A stretch of DNA of 64,000 nucleotides from Holothuria scabra (lineage: Eukaryota; Echinodermata; Holothuroidea; Aspidochirotida; Holothuriidae), in contig CM074189.1 of the NCBI GenBank assembly GCA_037179385.1, positions 19,975,020-20,039,019 of the forward strand, read 5' to 3'. The notes under the pieces are model-generated. The model had not been told where the DNA came from. It made no database searches and worked only from the letters and a program-made list of their open reading frames with translations. Of the stretch, positions 56,701-63,200 are shown in pieces (within the stretch, counting starts at the first letter, position 1; each line of letters starts with the position of its first letter). The position numbers and the translations under genes were made by a program.

Positions 56701-59489
56701 ATCCGTAGCCTTGAGAGGTAAGTTCTTGATTGCTGTACCACCTCTGCAAAGTTTTTTTTACTCCCACAACCTAGGCTTGGAGTTGACTCCTGTGACAGAG
56801 CCTCTCATCCCCCTTTTCCTCAATAGAGGTAATTGTTTCCTAAAGTCCTGTGGCTGTAAAGGGAATCTGTTTGTTCCATCCCCTCCTCAAAGTCACCTTC
56901 CCTGTAGTTTACCCCTCTGGGTGGATCCTTTCCATGATCCATGCCCTTTCTGAAAAAGCACAGTTCCTTAAAAAGAAAAATGTAGTCACCCCATGTTGAT
57001 TAGTTCAGTAGGATATACTATTTCATGAAAAGCTTGTGAGAATTCTACTCAAATTGTGAAGTTTTCCAGAATTTCCTAATTGATGTACCCTTAAAATGCA
57101 ATATATATTCCTTGAAATATCACGATAGAAACTTGGATGGGAAAATGAGAAAAGAGAGAAAATTTGTGAGAATTGGTTTTTGTTTAGAAATACATGTTGG
57201 ACAATTGATGTTACCTTTTAATTGAGAAACACCCTGTCTCAAAACACCGTCTCTAAAAATAATGCACCACCTGCTGGACCACATAAAGTGGTAAGTTTGA
57301 GAGCAACAGTCAGCATGGGTCCCTCGTTTGAAAGCATTATAAACTGTATGTTAGATTTCCCAGAGTTGTGTTTGAATTGAGGTTGAAAATAATTGTATTT
57401 CAGTGCCAGTTACATTAATTATAATTTGCAAGAGTAAAGCAGCAGTCACTCTGCAACCCATTCGGTACGGATTCCTATCCAATTTTTTCGGGTTTTTAGC
57501 GCAACACACAAAGTGTGTGTAGAGCTGTGGGGTGAATGATCTGTCTCTCTCTCTTCAAAAGGTTTCAGTGTTTTCAAATCAATTTAGATGTGTACATTAT
57601 TTATACATGACTATAGCCATGGCAAAGGATATGATTTTGGAGAAGATTGGTTGAGGGATTAGTTCAGAATGGATATTTTAAAAAAAATGCTTCAGCTGGT
57701 GTTCCTTTTACATTCAGTTGCCCTCCATTTTATTGTTTCCAGTATACTGCTGTTATGCTTGATGAGTGTGTTTGTTTGCTGAGGTGGACATGTTCATTTG
57801 CACAGGAATCTTGAGGCCTGCTATTAGGCAGAGTTTCCTGAAAGCATGGAATAACACTTTGTCTGCAACTTAACGCTGAAAGCAGATTGATCCTAAAGCA
57901 ATGCAGTATGTATCTGTCACACACAGCTCTTTGTTGTGTGAGGATGTACATTGCATACAGATGTCATGGTTTATCCAGGAAGTTCCTATTTGTGGCTCTT
58001 CACATCATCTCTTGTTTTCATTGTGTAATTGAAGCCGAAGAATTGAAGAATGTTGAAGATTTTTACTTTTCTCACTCATAGCCTAGTGTCAATTCAGGAA
58101 TGGCTTGGAATAATTTGTGTTTAAACACGAAGTTCAGTCACTCCAACTTAAATTAGTATAGTAGACCGTCCTAAGTCATGATTGTTTTTCGCAATTGTAA
58201 ATTCAAATTTTCTAGGAGTAACAGCTTGGGTTGCGTGTACGTCACAAAATGTTATACCAGGTGCTTTGGTGAGTAAGATAAAAAAAAAAATTGTGAGATT
58301 TAGCTGTTCCTTCAAAATAAGTTTGGGGTGACTGCTCTCCCTGTCCTTCACCAAGCAACACTACCTCCATCTTAAGTGCAACACTCTTCAGCTGCTATGT
58401 GCAAAGTGTTCCACCATGGTTAGGACAAAGTGAGGGAAAGGATTATTTTACATAAAGTGTAAGCCGTGGTTGTGTCCAAAATAAATAAAAAGCTGAACCG
58501 GTAGGTCATTACATTTAGAAGGGTTGGGCAACTGCAGCAATTGCTGTTCATATTGTTAAAATCTTCTCCATCTTTGGTTGAAAAGCGCCAAAAATTTGTC
58601 ATCCAGTACAAATATATGATTTAAAACTGATGTCTATGAAAATAAAATGCCAACCGACTCGTTCTTGATGTCACACTGACATACATTTTTATCGGAAAGT
58701 GGAGTTCAATAAAATGTGTCTACTTATGCAGTAGCCTGTTTAAAAGGGAGGGAGCTTTACCTCTGAGGTCAGTGGGGGGGAAAATCACTCAGTCGGGGGA
58801 TTTACAGGTTCCAGGAAGAGGTAAAGTTTGAAGAGACACACTAAGCTACAAACCTCTAAAACACACCAGGCCCTAAAAATGGTTGTCCCCCCCCCCCCCC
58901 CCATGTCAAAATCTTGCACACACCACTGTATCTATGTGACGTCACAAAAAATTTTAGCATCAATTCATTCCCACAGTCCTGAGGTGCAACTTATATATTT
59001 ACATATGTTGGCAAATATAGTGGGCTCCTTTCAAGCAGAGATTAAAAAAAATTTTAATAACAACCCCCCAAAATTGGATTCCAATCCAAATTTATTGTAG
59101 TGTGAATGTGGCTTAGAAGTGTAGTTTACCCTTAACAGGAAAAGTGAGTTGCAAATGGATCTTAATCAGTGGGCATTTGATCTGTATTGAGCTGGCCCTT
59201 TGACACTGTTGCCTTTAAGAAGAGTTACATTTCCGATGTTCACTGTGGTTACCCTTGGAGTGATTCCTATATCAAAAGTATTCAAGATGGAGGGCCTGGC
59301 CAATATATTTCAGATTAAGTTGCCACCAGTTTTCGCAGTGTTGAAGTCTCATCTTTTTGTTATCTTTTCTTTCTATTTTCAGGTTGGGGAATAACCCACC
59401 CCCAAGTCTACCTCGGCTTCATCATCACCCTAGCTTGGAACACAGTACTGTTACTCTTGTCTGAAATCCTACTACGTCTGCGCAAGTAA
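23579..59489 (+). CDS. ABCH-type ABC half transporter (ABC transporter G family member 20/23-like), 20 exons
   Basis: The joined exons give 716 residues plus TAA. Exons: 23579-23727, 30309-30468, 32578-32732, 33420-33527, 36501-36594, 38598-38672, 39497-39559, 40605-40752, 42505-42601, 44309-44486, 45404-45507, 45910-45977, 46801-46850, 49091-49156, 50447-50517, 52447-52535, 54607-54710, 55620-55779, 56613-56717, 59383-59489. The nucleotide-binding domain comes first: Walker [10 protein letters not shown] (55-63), Q-loop Gln103, signature LSGGQ (154-158), Walker B LLILDE (174-179), H-loop His212. An acidic linker (about 260-317) leads to six membrane segments near 351-372, 521-545, 566-592, 599-625, 632-653 and 690-712. 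The loop after the first has five N-glycosylation sequons (Asn391, 414, 436, 451, 517), so it should be extracellular. Such half transporters act as dimers in membranes, and arthropod ABCH proteins export lipids; the substrate here is unknown. A second in-frame ATG (23627) would give 700 residues. An in-frame TGA at 23567 closes the frame upstream. Confidence 0.93.
25110..25235 (-). mobile_element. tRNA-derived SINE, copy 2 (fragment)
   Basis: On the - strand it matches the SINE body: TTTTCCAGTTCTGGTTATTG, then TCTCCACTGCTTATGCTGAG and CAAGCACAGTGGCA. The tRNA-like head is degraded. Confidence 0.45.
27123..29412. mobile_element. Candidate non-autonomous DNA transposon with 6-bp direct repeats
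   Basis: The left end CAGGCTGTCGGATTTCA (27123) and the reverse complement of the right end, CAGGCTGTTGGATTTCA (to 29412), form a 17-bp inverted repeat with one mismatch. ATACTG lies directly outside both ends (27117-27122 and 29413-29418). The left subterminal region has a perfect 16-base palindrome GGGAACGATCGTTCCC (27141-27156). The right has repeats of GGGTTACCATG. No transposase was seen. Because the ends are 2.3 kb apart, chance pairing of two related repeats remains possible. Confidence 0.5.
30309..30468 (+). CDS. ABC transporter exon 2 (Walker A)
   Basis: It completes Ile50 and codes residues 51-103. It starts [15 protein letters not shown], the P-loop, and ends VGYMPQ with the Q-loop glutamine as its last codon. 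The acceptor is ATACAG and the donor GTAGGG. Confidence 0.95.
30469..32577 (+). other. Intron 2
   Basis: It contains a T(9)G(11) run near 31435-31454 and a short hAT-like relic on the - strand (32140-32250). Nothing else was recognised. Confidence 0.75.
32140..32250 (-). mobile_element. hAT-related relic
   Basis: Read on the - strand it matches the interior of the hAT element at 12980-13068: AAAATGCCTCTCAGATTGCT against AAAATGCCGCTCAGATCGCT, followed by a shared CTAAAGCCTATTT. Ends are not preserved clearly. Confidence 0.45.
32578..32732 (+). CDS. ABC transporter exon 3
   Basis: It codes residues 104-154 and two bases of Ser155. It begins [18 protein letters not shown], the conserved block after the Q-loop, and ends at the first residue of the LSGGQ signature. 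The acceptor is TACCAG and the donor GTATAG. Confidence 0.95.
32733..33419 (+). other. Intron 3
   Basis: A short intron (687 bp) with G-rich runs near 32817 and 33133. No feature was recognised. Confidence 0.75.
33420..33527 (+). CDS. ABC transporter exon 4 (signature and Walker B)
   Basis: It completes the signature ([10 protein letters not shown]) and carries [13 protein letters not shown], with Asp178 and catalytic Glu179, plus the D-loop. The acceptor is TTTCAG and the donor GTAAGA. Confidence 0.96.
34152..34257. mobile_element. 106-bp palindromic MITE, copy 2
   Basis: Ends GGGCCATTCCAC and GTGGAACGGGTC pair imperfectly, followed inward by AAAGAGTTACGCA. It has the same length as the copy at 8417 and is again flanked by CCAGG on both sides (34147-34151 and 34258-34262). 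Confidence 0.8.
34350..34909. mobile_element. 560-bp DNA transposon with 9-bp target duplication
   Basis: The left end TAGCCTGCGGAGCAGAC and right end (reverse complement TAGCCTGCTGTAAGCAGGC) form inverted repeats. The direct repeat TGAAGCAAT borders both ends exactly (34341-34349 and 34910-34918). Nine-base duplications are typical of Mutator-like elements and are also seen with Merlin. It has no transposase and is non-autonomous. Confidence 0.75.
36501..36594 (+). CDS. ABC transporter exon 5 (H-loop)
   Basis: It codes residues 192-222 after completing Lys191. It carries [18 protein letters not shown] with the switch His212. The acceptor is TTTCAG and the donor GTAAGA. Confidence 0.95.
36595..38597 (+). 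other. Intron 5
   Basis: It contains a degenerate short-period repeat (36765-36945). No other feature was recognised; the open frame at 37111-37302 shows no family. Confidence 0.75.
36765..36945. repeat. Degenerate short-period repeat
   Basis: Units resembling AAGACCGAAGGTTTGC recur with variation (AAGACTGAAGGTCTGC, AAGACGGAAGGTTTGA, AAGACCAAAGGTTTGC), spaced about 20-50 bp apart. Confidence 0.5.
38598..38672 (+). CDS. ABC transporter exon 6
   Basis: It codes residues 223-247 ([20 protein letters not shown]...), the end of the ATPase fold where the GLMRNGK turn follows the H-loop. The acceptor is TACCAG and the donor GTAAAG; phase 0 at both ends. Confidence 0.93.
39181..39296. repeat. Perfect 58-bp tandem duplication
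   Basis: Two identical adjacent copies of a 58-base unit (starting TTCAACGGTAGGTAATCC) occupy 39181-39238 and 39239-39296. No difference between them was seen. Confidence 0.92.
39315..39440 (+). mobile_element. tRNA-derived SINE, copy 3
   Basis: A box-B-like GGTTTAAGTTGG is followed by the family body (CCTGCCACAGCCTTTCTCCA, then GTTGTGGCTTACTGGC) and the tail GCACCAAGCACAATGGCAG. Confidence 0.55.
39497..39559 (+). CDS. ABC transporter exon 7
   Basis: It codes residues 248-268 ([20 protein letters not shown]), the EEVFLKL helix that ends the nucleotide-binding domain. The acceptor is GCACAG and the donor GTAAGT. Confidence 0.93.
39560..40604 (+). other. Intron 7
   Basis: AT-rich sequence; no repeat or gene was recognised. 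Confidence 0.7.
40605..40752 (+). CDS. ABC transporter exon 8 (linker)
   Basis: It codes residues 269-317, a polar, acidic, probably disordered linker ([20 protein letters not shown]) between the ATPase and the membrane domain. The acceptor is TTTAAG and the donor GTAAGT. This linker is the least conserved kind of region in the family. Confidence 0.88.
40899..41149. repeat. Possible MITE-like inverted-end repeat
   Basis: CACCAAGATGGCCGCTG near 40899 and CAGGCGGCCATCTTGC near 41131 are inverted, about 220 bp apart in an AT-rich interior. No clear target duplication was found, so the call is weak. Confidence 0.3.
41987..42011. repeat. (G)25 homopolymer
   Basis: Twenty-five consecutive G bases occur on the + strand, the longest of several G/C runs in the window. 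Its exact length is error-prone in sequencing. Confidence 0.85.
42505..42601 (+). CDS. ABC transporter exon 9
   Basis: It codes residues 319-349 after completing Glu318. The sequence [20 protein letters not shown] then [11 protein letters not shown] is the amphipathic segment just before the first membrane helix. The acceptor is TTTTAG and the donor GTGAGT. Confidence 0.93.
42602..44308 (+). other. Intron 9
   Basis: It holds a SINE copy on the - strand (43755-43905) and G-rich runs near 42870-42900. Nothing else was recognised. Confidence 0.75.
43755..43905 (-). mobile_element. tRNA-derived SINE, copy 4
   Basis: On the - strand, a tRNA-like head (GTTTGTTAGATGGAGTTTTA) leads to box B GGTTCAAGTCG (43843-43853). 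The body follows (GAGCCAGCCAAAAC...TCCAGTTGTGGTTCACTGG) and the tail TATGCGGAGCATCATGCAC. This is the copy whose tRNA-like promoter elements are best preserved. Confidence 0.65.
44309..44486 (+). CDS. ABC transporter exon 10 (TM1 and start of outer loop)
   Basis: It codes residues 351-409 after completing Gly350. It carries the first membrane helix ([20 protein letters not shown]) and the start of the extracellular loop with sequon Asn391-Gln-Ser. The acceptor is TTACAG and the donor GTAAGT. Confidence 0.95.
44487..45403 (+). other. Intron 10
   Basis: No repeat or gene was recognised apart from a C-rich run near 44800-44816. Confidence 0.7.
45404..45507 (+). CDS. ABC transporter exon 11 (outer loop)
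   Basis: It codes residues 410-443. It includes sequons Asn414-Tyr-Ser and Asn436-Tyr-Ser and the motif [15 protein letters not shown] of the extracellular loop. The acceptor is TTTCAG and the donor GTAATT. Confidence 0.92.
45508..45909 (+). other. Intron 11
   Basis: A 402-bp intron, the shortest in the gene; no feature was recognised. Confidence 0.7.
45910..45977 (+). CDS. ABC transporter exon 12 (outer loop)
   Basis: It codes residues 445-466 ([20 protein letters not shown]...) after completing Arg444, with sequon Asn451-Ala-Thr. The acceptor is TCACAG and the donor GTATGT. Confidence 0.9.
45978..46800 (+). other. Intron 12
   Basis: It contains a short dispersed repeat (46275-46360; AATAAAGCGCACTATCAACC) related to pieces in introns 16 and 18. 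Confidence 0.6.
46801..46850 (+). CDS. ABC transporter exon 13 (small)
   Basis: A 50-base exon coding residues 468-483 after completing Asn467 ([16 protein letters not shown]). It is too short for ordinary ORF scanning and is supported by phase match on both sides, acceptor TCACAG and donor GTATAT. Confidence 0.87.
46851..49090 (+). other. Intron 13
   Basis: It holds a SINE copy on the - strand (48488-48635). The rest is AT-rich without recognised features. Confidence 0.75.
48488..48635 (-). mobile_element. tRNA-derived SINE, copy 5
   Basis: On the - strand it has head GTTAGCTAAAGTTTTACGG, box-B-like GGTTCAAGTGG (48573-48583), body GCCACGGCCTTTCTTTCAG and tail GGAGCACCAAGCACAATGGC. It lies within an intron, antisense to the host gene. 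Confidence 0.6.
49091..49156 (+). CDS. ABC transporter exon 14
   Basis: It codes residues 484-505 ([20 protein letters not shown] plus VN), the late outer loop. Phase 0 at both ends, acceptor GTTACAG, donor GTAAGT. Confidence 0.92.
49157..50446 (+). other. Intron 14
   Basis: No repeat or gene was recognised. Confidence 0.7.
50447..50517 (+). CDS. ABC transporter exon 15
   Basis: It codes residues 506-528 ([20 protein letters not shown] plus VVL). The block NFTDFMAPG before the second membrane helix is a hallmark of ABCH-type proteins, and Asn517 is a sequon. The acceptor is CTTAG and the donor GTAAGT. Confidence 0.95.
50518..52446 (+). other. Intron 15
   Basis: A segment near 51105-51160 (CACACATTCATGTTGGTGTG) is related to 62712-62745, so a dispersed repeat is present. 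No gene was recognised. Confidence 0.6.
52447..52535 (+). CDS. ABC transporter exon 16 (TM2)
   Basis: It codes residues 530-558 after completing Thr529. It carries [20 protein letters not shown], where the second membrane helix ends at the cytoplasmic ER-EG motif. The acceptor is TGCAG and the donor GTATTA. Confidence 0.95.
52640..52870. repeat. Dispersed LINE-tail-like repeat
   Basis: The order GCGCTGTACAATATTACAT, then GGAAGTCTTAAGTTTAAAC and GAGAATTCCAAAGGCGAGG resembles pieces at 46275-46360 and 55857-56110. It looks like the 3' region of a common retroelement; borders are uncertain. Confidence 0.4.
52980..53905 (-). mobile_element. CR1/L2-type LINE RT fragment
   Basis: On the - strand the reading passes through [20 protein letters not shown] (near 53800-53740), [11 protein letters not shown] (53695), [20 protein letters not shown] (to about 53530) and, after frame changes, [20 protein letters not shown] and [14 protein letters not shown] (53209-52988). 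These are the B, C and later motifs of a CR1/L2-like reverse transcriptase in correct order. The catalytic box reads YMDD rather than YADD. It is 5'-truncated and frameshifted, hence inactive. Confidence 0.8.
53283..53311. repeat. (CAATT)n short tandem repeat
   Basis: About five CAATT units lie inside the LINE fragment. Such pentamers often form the 3' tails of CR1/L2 elements, so a second element end may be inserted here. Confidence 0.6.
54607..54710 (+). CDS. ABC transporter exon 17 (TM3)
   Basis: It codes residues 560-593 after completing Gly559: [20 protein letters not shown] then [14 protein letters not shown], the third membrane helix. The acceptor is CTGCAG and the donor GTCAGT. Confidence 0.95.
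54711..55619 (+). other. Intron 17
   Basis: It contains a SINE copy (54855-55080). No gene was recognised. Confidence 0.75.
54855..55080 (+). mobile_element. tRNA-derived SINE, copy 6
   Basis: Box-B-like GGTTTAAGTTTGG, body GCCAAAGCCTTTTTCCAGTT and the conserved tail CAGCACCAAGCACAATGGCA are present. This copy extends about 100 bp beyond the shared tail, which may show the fuller 3' part. Confidence 0.55.
55620..55779 (+). CDS. ABC transporter exon 18 (TM4 and TM5)
   Basis: It codes residues 594-646 plus one base. It carries [20 protein letters not shown] (fourth helix) and [16 protein letters not shown] (fifth, completed in exon 19), both strongly typical of ABCH transporters. The acceptor is TTGCAG and the donor GTAAGT. 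Confidence 0.96.
55780..56612 (+). other. Intron 18
   Basis: It contains (AAT)n at about 55855-55874 leading into a dispersed LINE-tail-like repeat (55857-56110) and a G run near 56297-56308. Confidence 0.65.
55857..56110. repeat. Dispersed LINE-tail-like repeat, second copy
   Basis: It starts with AAT repeats, then GTGCTTTACAAAGAAAGG, GAGTCTTTAAGTTAACTC and TTTGTTCCATAAGGCTAATG, the same order of blocks as at 52640-52870. Confidence 0.4.
56613..56717 (+). CDS. ABC transporter exon 19
   Basis: It codes residues 648-681 after completing Gly647: [20 protein letters not shown] then [14 protein letters not shown]. The IIWPIQGIP turn and ASE-LRS helix precede the last membrane helix. The acceptor is TCCCAG and the donor GTAAGT. 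Confidence 0.95.
56718..59382 (+). other. Intron 19
   Basis: No gene or complete mobile element was recognised in 2.7 kb. It contains a run of 16 C (58887-58902) and scattered AT-rich sequence. Confidence 0.65.
59383..59489 (+). CDS. ABC transporter exon 20 (TM6 and stop)
   Basis: It codes residues 683-716 after completing Gly682: [20 protein letters not shown] then [14 protein letters not shown], and TAA at 59487-59489. This is the sixth membrane helix and a short basic cytoplasmic tail. The acceptor is TTTTCAG. Confidence 0.95.
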
Positions 59490-59725
59490 TAACACATTTT
59501 ATATCAAGATTACACTGGTCTGGAGTTCTGTGCAATTCTCAAAACTCCCTAGGCCCCTATAACACAAATATATAAACGTCTATATTTCTTTGTTATTTTG
59601 AGATTCTTTCAAAATGATTTCAAACATTCAGTATTTTGTTTATTTTACCAAGATTTTTGATACACTTTTGTATTATGTCTAATTTTCAAAGGTCCATTTG
59701 AATAAAGCATTGATATAAATGTCAC
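59490..59725 (+). other. Probable 3' UTR of the ABC transporter gene
   Basis: AT-rich sequence between the stop codon and the first good polyadenylation signal. The true end may lie further on, since other AATAAA-like sites occur downstream (for example near 62999). Confidence 0.5.
59701..59706 (+). terminator. Polyadenylation signal AATAAA
   Basis: A canonical AATAAA lies 212 bases after the stop codon. It is the nearest consensus signal downstream of the gene; cleavage would fall around 59720-59730. Confidence 0.6.
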
Positions 59726-59969
59726 TCTATTGCCATCGCTGATGTAATCCATATGTTTATGAGATATTCAGTATGTAATCTGTGAGGAAATATTTTGCTA
59801 GATATATGTTCCATAAATCGGTTATAAAGGCGAAATTATGTGTGCAATTTTAATTTTAATTTTATTGAGTGCTTAAGTGTAGTTTAAGGATATGGAACTT
59901 ACATGGGTTCTAATGTTCACCAATTACTTTCATAGTTTCACAGGCAGGTTGGTATCTATTGTTCAACAG

Positions 59970-60260
59970 TACACTGGGTTTTTTTTGTTTGTTGTGCAAC
60001 ATTCTGGAGAAAGAGGACTGTTGTACAACACACTGCAGGGTTTTTGTGAAACTGTGTTCACTAGGTGATATTGTTGGCTGATGTGTTGCCCAACATATGA
60101 CAGGCAACAGTCTTCTACAGGGTTTGTGTTCAATATCTTATGCAACATACTGGAGAGAGTGGAGTTGTACAACATACTGCAGGGTTTTTGTGAAACAGTG
60201 TTCTTTGTAGACTTCTTTGTTATGTCAGTTTGCGCAACAGACCACAGGGTTTACTGTGTG
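59970..60260. repeat. ~144-bp tandem repeat, about two copies
   Basis: TTGTACAACACACTGCAGGG at 60021 recurs as TTGTACAACATACTGCAGGG at 60165, and the flanking blocks (GCAACATTCTGGAGAAAG / GCAACATACTGGAGAGAG; TTTTTGTGAAACTGTGTTC / TTTTTGTGAAACAGTGTTC) repeat at the same spacing. The copies are diverged by roughly a tenth. Confidence 0.8.
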
Positions 60261-63200
60261 TTTTGTAACAGAAAATAGGGTTTGTCTTGTGTGCTGCAAC
60301 ATAGTTAAGTCAGTGTGAATATTTTATAACTTCACCTAAGTTTCTGTTTTTGTTACATATAAATGGACAAAGTAAAATAAAAAAGTCAATTGTCCTTGAA
60401 ATCATGACTGTGCAATGATTACATGGCTTTGTAATCCCTTTTGAAAAATCTCTTTAATAACCAACGATTGTAAGATCAATGGGTCTACAATTATTAGTTT
60501 TATTAATGACTTTCAACAATAATGTTACCCACCATGCACAGGATATGGGGAAGCTATATAGTGCTTTCACCAATGTCACAAGCCAGACCACCTGTGATGG
60601 GCAATATCTTGTGTACAGTAGTACGCATTTAGTGTAGCTGCAAGCTGAGAGCATGAGAAGGTGCTGGTGGCTCATGTGTGATTGTTGCAATAAAATTCTG
60701 TTGACTTTTGCCTCACAGTTAGAGTGGCTGTTGTGACATGATGTGAAAGCACTTTGTAAAAAAGACAAAAAAAAAAGTAAACACACACAAAAAAAATACT
60801 AAAGTTGCTAATCAGTCCCGATTTTGAAGTTAGAGATTGTGTGTTGACCAGCTTGTAGGCACCACTGACATCAGGGAACATGGTTTGAAATATTTAAATA
60901 TTAGTATCTAACTTTATAATTAGTTGGATAATAAAAAGAAATCACATATATCCATCCATCCTGAGTTCTGGGGTTAAAGTTGCTTTTTTTTTTTATCAAA
61001 CTTTCATTTAAACATTTTTGTTCCCACATTTGAAACCATTTTAGCACAATGAAAATAATATGTACACACACTCTTGCCAGAATATTTCTTGACCAAGCCC
61101 ATCTTTGATACTTGAATTTTTGCAAATGCTTCTTTTAATTCTACTTTTAGCAGGGTGTATTCAGTTGCATATTGATATATAATGGAGCAGTGTTCACTTT
61201 GGTAATGTACGTATGGTTTGGTATTTCAAATGTCTCAAATATATTTAATGCTTTGTATTAATGCTTTTAATATGCAGACAAGCAAGGCTATAGCTAGCAA
61301 ATTGTGGATGGCAGTTTAATTTCCTGAAGAGGTTGCTGTTGTCACTGCAACATCTGCAGTAAAATCAGCAATATTTGATATCATTTTTCTTTAGCTTGGA
61401 CTAGAATGTTGGTCTAACAGTTGTAAGAGTGGTGATCAATAATGGATAATTTTTTTTGTAATTGTGGTTGGTGGTCACTAGTGCTTGCTGGAGCCAGCTA
61501 CTGCATGCATGCAGACCAGACTTTACTGTAGTTATATCCCTGCTGATGATTACTGTGTTTGTGACGAAAGCTTATCCACACCAGTAGCACAGGATAGCGG
61601 GAAGGTACCAACTTCCAAGAAAATGCTATATTCACGAAGATTGAATGCTTGATAGGAAATCAGCAATCTCATTGCTTCACAGTTGTTGTATGGTCATAGT
61701 GTATCACTAACAGGCAGATAGTGTATCACAGATAGGCAAACATTCGTGGCCGAAAAAGGGCATTTAATTTACAAGGACTGGGAAAAGATTTCAAGGCAGC
61801 ATTGAAACCTGGGTTCAAAGTGTGTTTAATTTCTCCCATGGTTTTCTTTTTTTTAGGGGGAGGGAGGGGGGTTCAGCTAGTACATAAGAAACAGTGGCAG
61901 AAAGATATTCTTTGAGGGCTTCTGGAATGCAGGAATAGTGCAATAATGCATTTAGGGTAATCCATGATTTTAGATAATCTTCATTGTGAATTTTATGAGA
62001 AGTAGATATATTTCTTGCCCAAAAGTAATTAATTTCAAATTAAGATGGGCTCAATTTCATGGAGTGTTGCTACAAGCTGCAGAATTGTAATGATGTGTCC
62101 ACTTTTTACCTTCATATATTAAACAATGTAACTTTAAAATATGCCTTTGATGAAGGTATATTTATATCGTGCAAAGGCCATAATATCTAACATGGCACCA
62201 AAATTTCAGTGTCTTGAACCTGAAGCATATCAAAGTGAAAGGTTGCACCTCAGGCTCATTGGAGAAAATGCCCACAAGCTGGAATTTAGAAAATTTCCAA
62301 CTACAACTGATCCTCTTAACTCAGCATAGCTGAATTTCCTGGCAGATATGAACTTCATCTTGACTCCAGAAAACTTACAGTGTCTCTCCCCTTACCAAAA
62401 GTTTAATTTTAAGTATTGTCTGCTGAGCAATCTGGTTTTTGTCAGAATCTGAGATCTTTCAGTGAAATTTGGTTTTGTGAAATTTAAAAGATGCATCAGA
62501 AACAACTCTTTGATGATGCAACAATTGTAGTCTTGCTTTATTCTGCTCTTTCAAAATTTTGCCATGTGTTAGTGGAGGGTTGTGGAATAGGCTCATGGTA
62601 TCCCTTACCTGTCTTAAGAGATGACTAAAGCGAGTACTTGAAACAGATTTGAACCATGCTTGAAAGGGAAGTTAAACTGAGTTTGAATTTTGCATTTTTG
62701 TGTAGCTGTCACTTAATAACACATTCATATTGGTGGGTCATTAAATCCAATGTGTCCAATATGCTGGGATATAAGCAATGTTAAACAGAGATGGTATTTA
62801 ACATGAATTCCAGGGCATTTTATTATTTTAGTGTATAACATAGGTATACGGTCCTCAGGGTACTTAAAAGAAGAATTCTTTTCTGTGTATTTTTCTTTTT
62901 ACGAACAAAGTGTGTGCTTTGTGCTGCATAATTTATCTAGCATCTCTACTACAGAGACAAATAGACTAAACAAGTATTAATGATACCCATATGGAACAAT
63001 AAATGTTTTCAAAATGTTTGCAGCCTTCCTTTACACATCCATCCTTTCCATACCTTGTGTTAGATTAAAAGTGTGGTTAAAAATTTCTATCCGTTTTGTA
63101 AATTGTCATTGCTTTCCATGTTGTCAGCATTTTAGAAATCCCAGTGGCAATGGGTATAAACAGTAAATGGCATTCCACTATCTAGCAATATGAAAATCAT

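Noticed and set aside
56591..56953. Extended reading of exon 19 into intron 19
   Set aside because: The frame used by the protein leaves through a clean GTAAGT donor at 56718 and rejoins exon 20 in phase; the 120-codon ORF there is in another frame.
23579..59489. ABC gene as bacterial or horizontally transferred
   Set aside because: Twenty exons with canonical introns and a family typical of invertebrates argue for a native gene.
62141..62329. 62-codon ORF in the 3' flank
   Set aside because: Plausible codons but no homology signal, no start context and no neighbouring exons.
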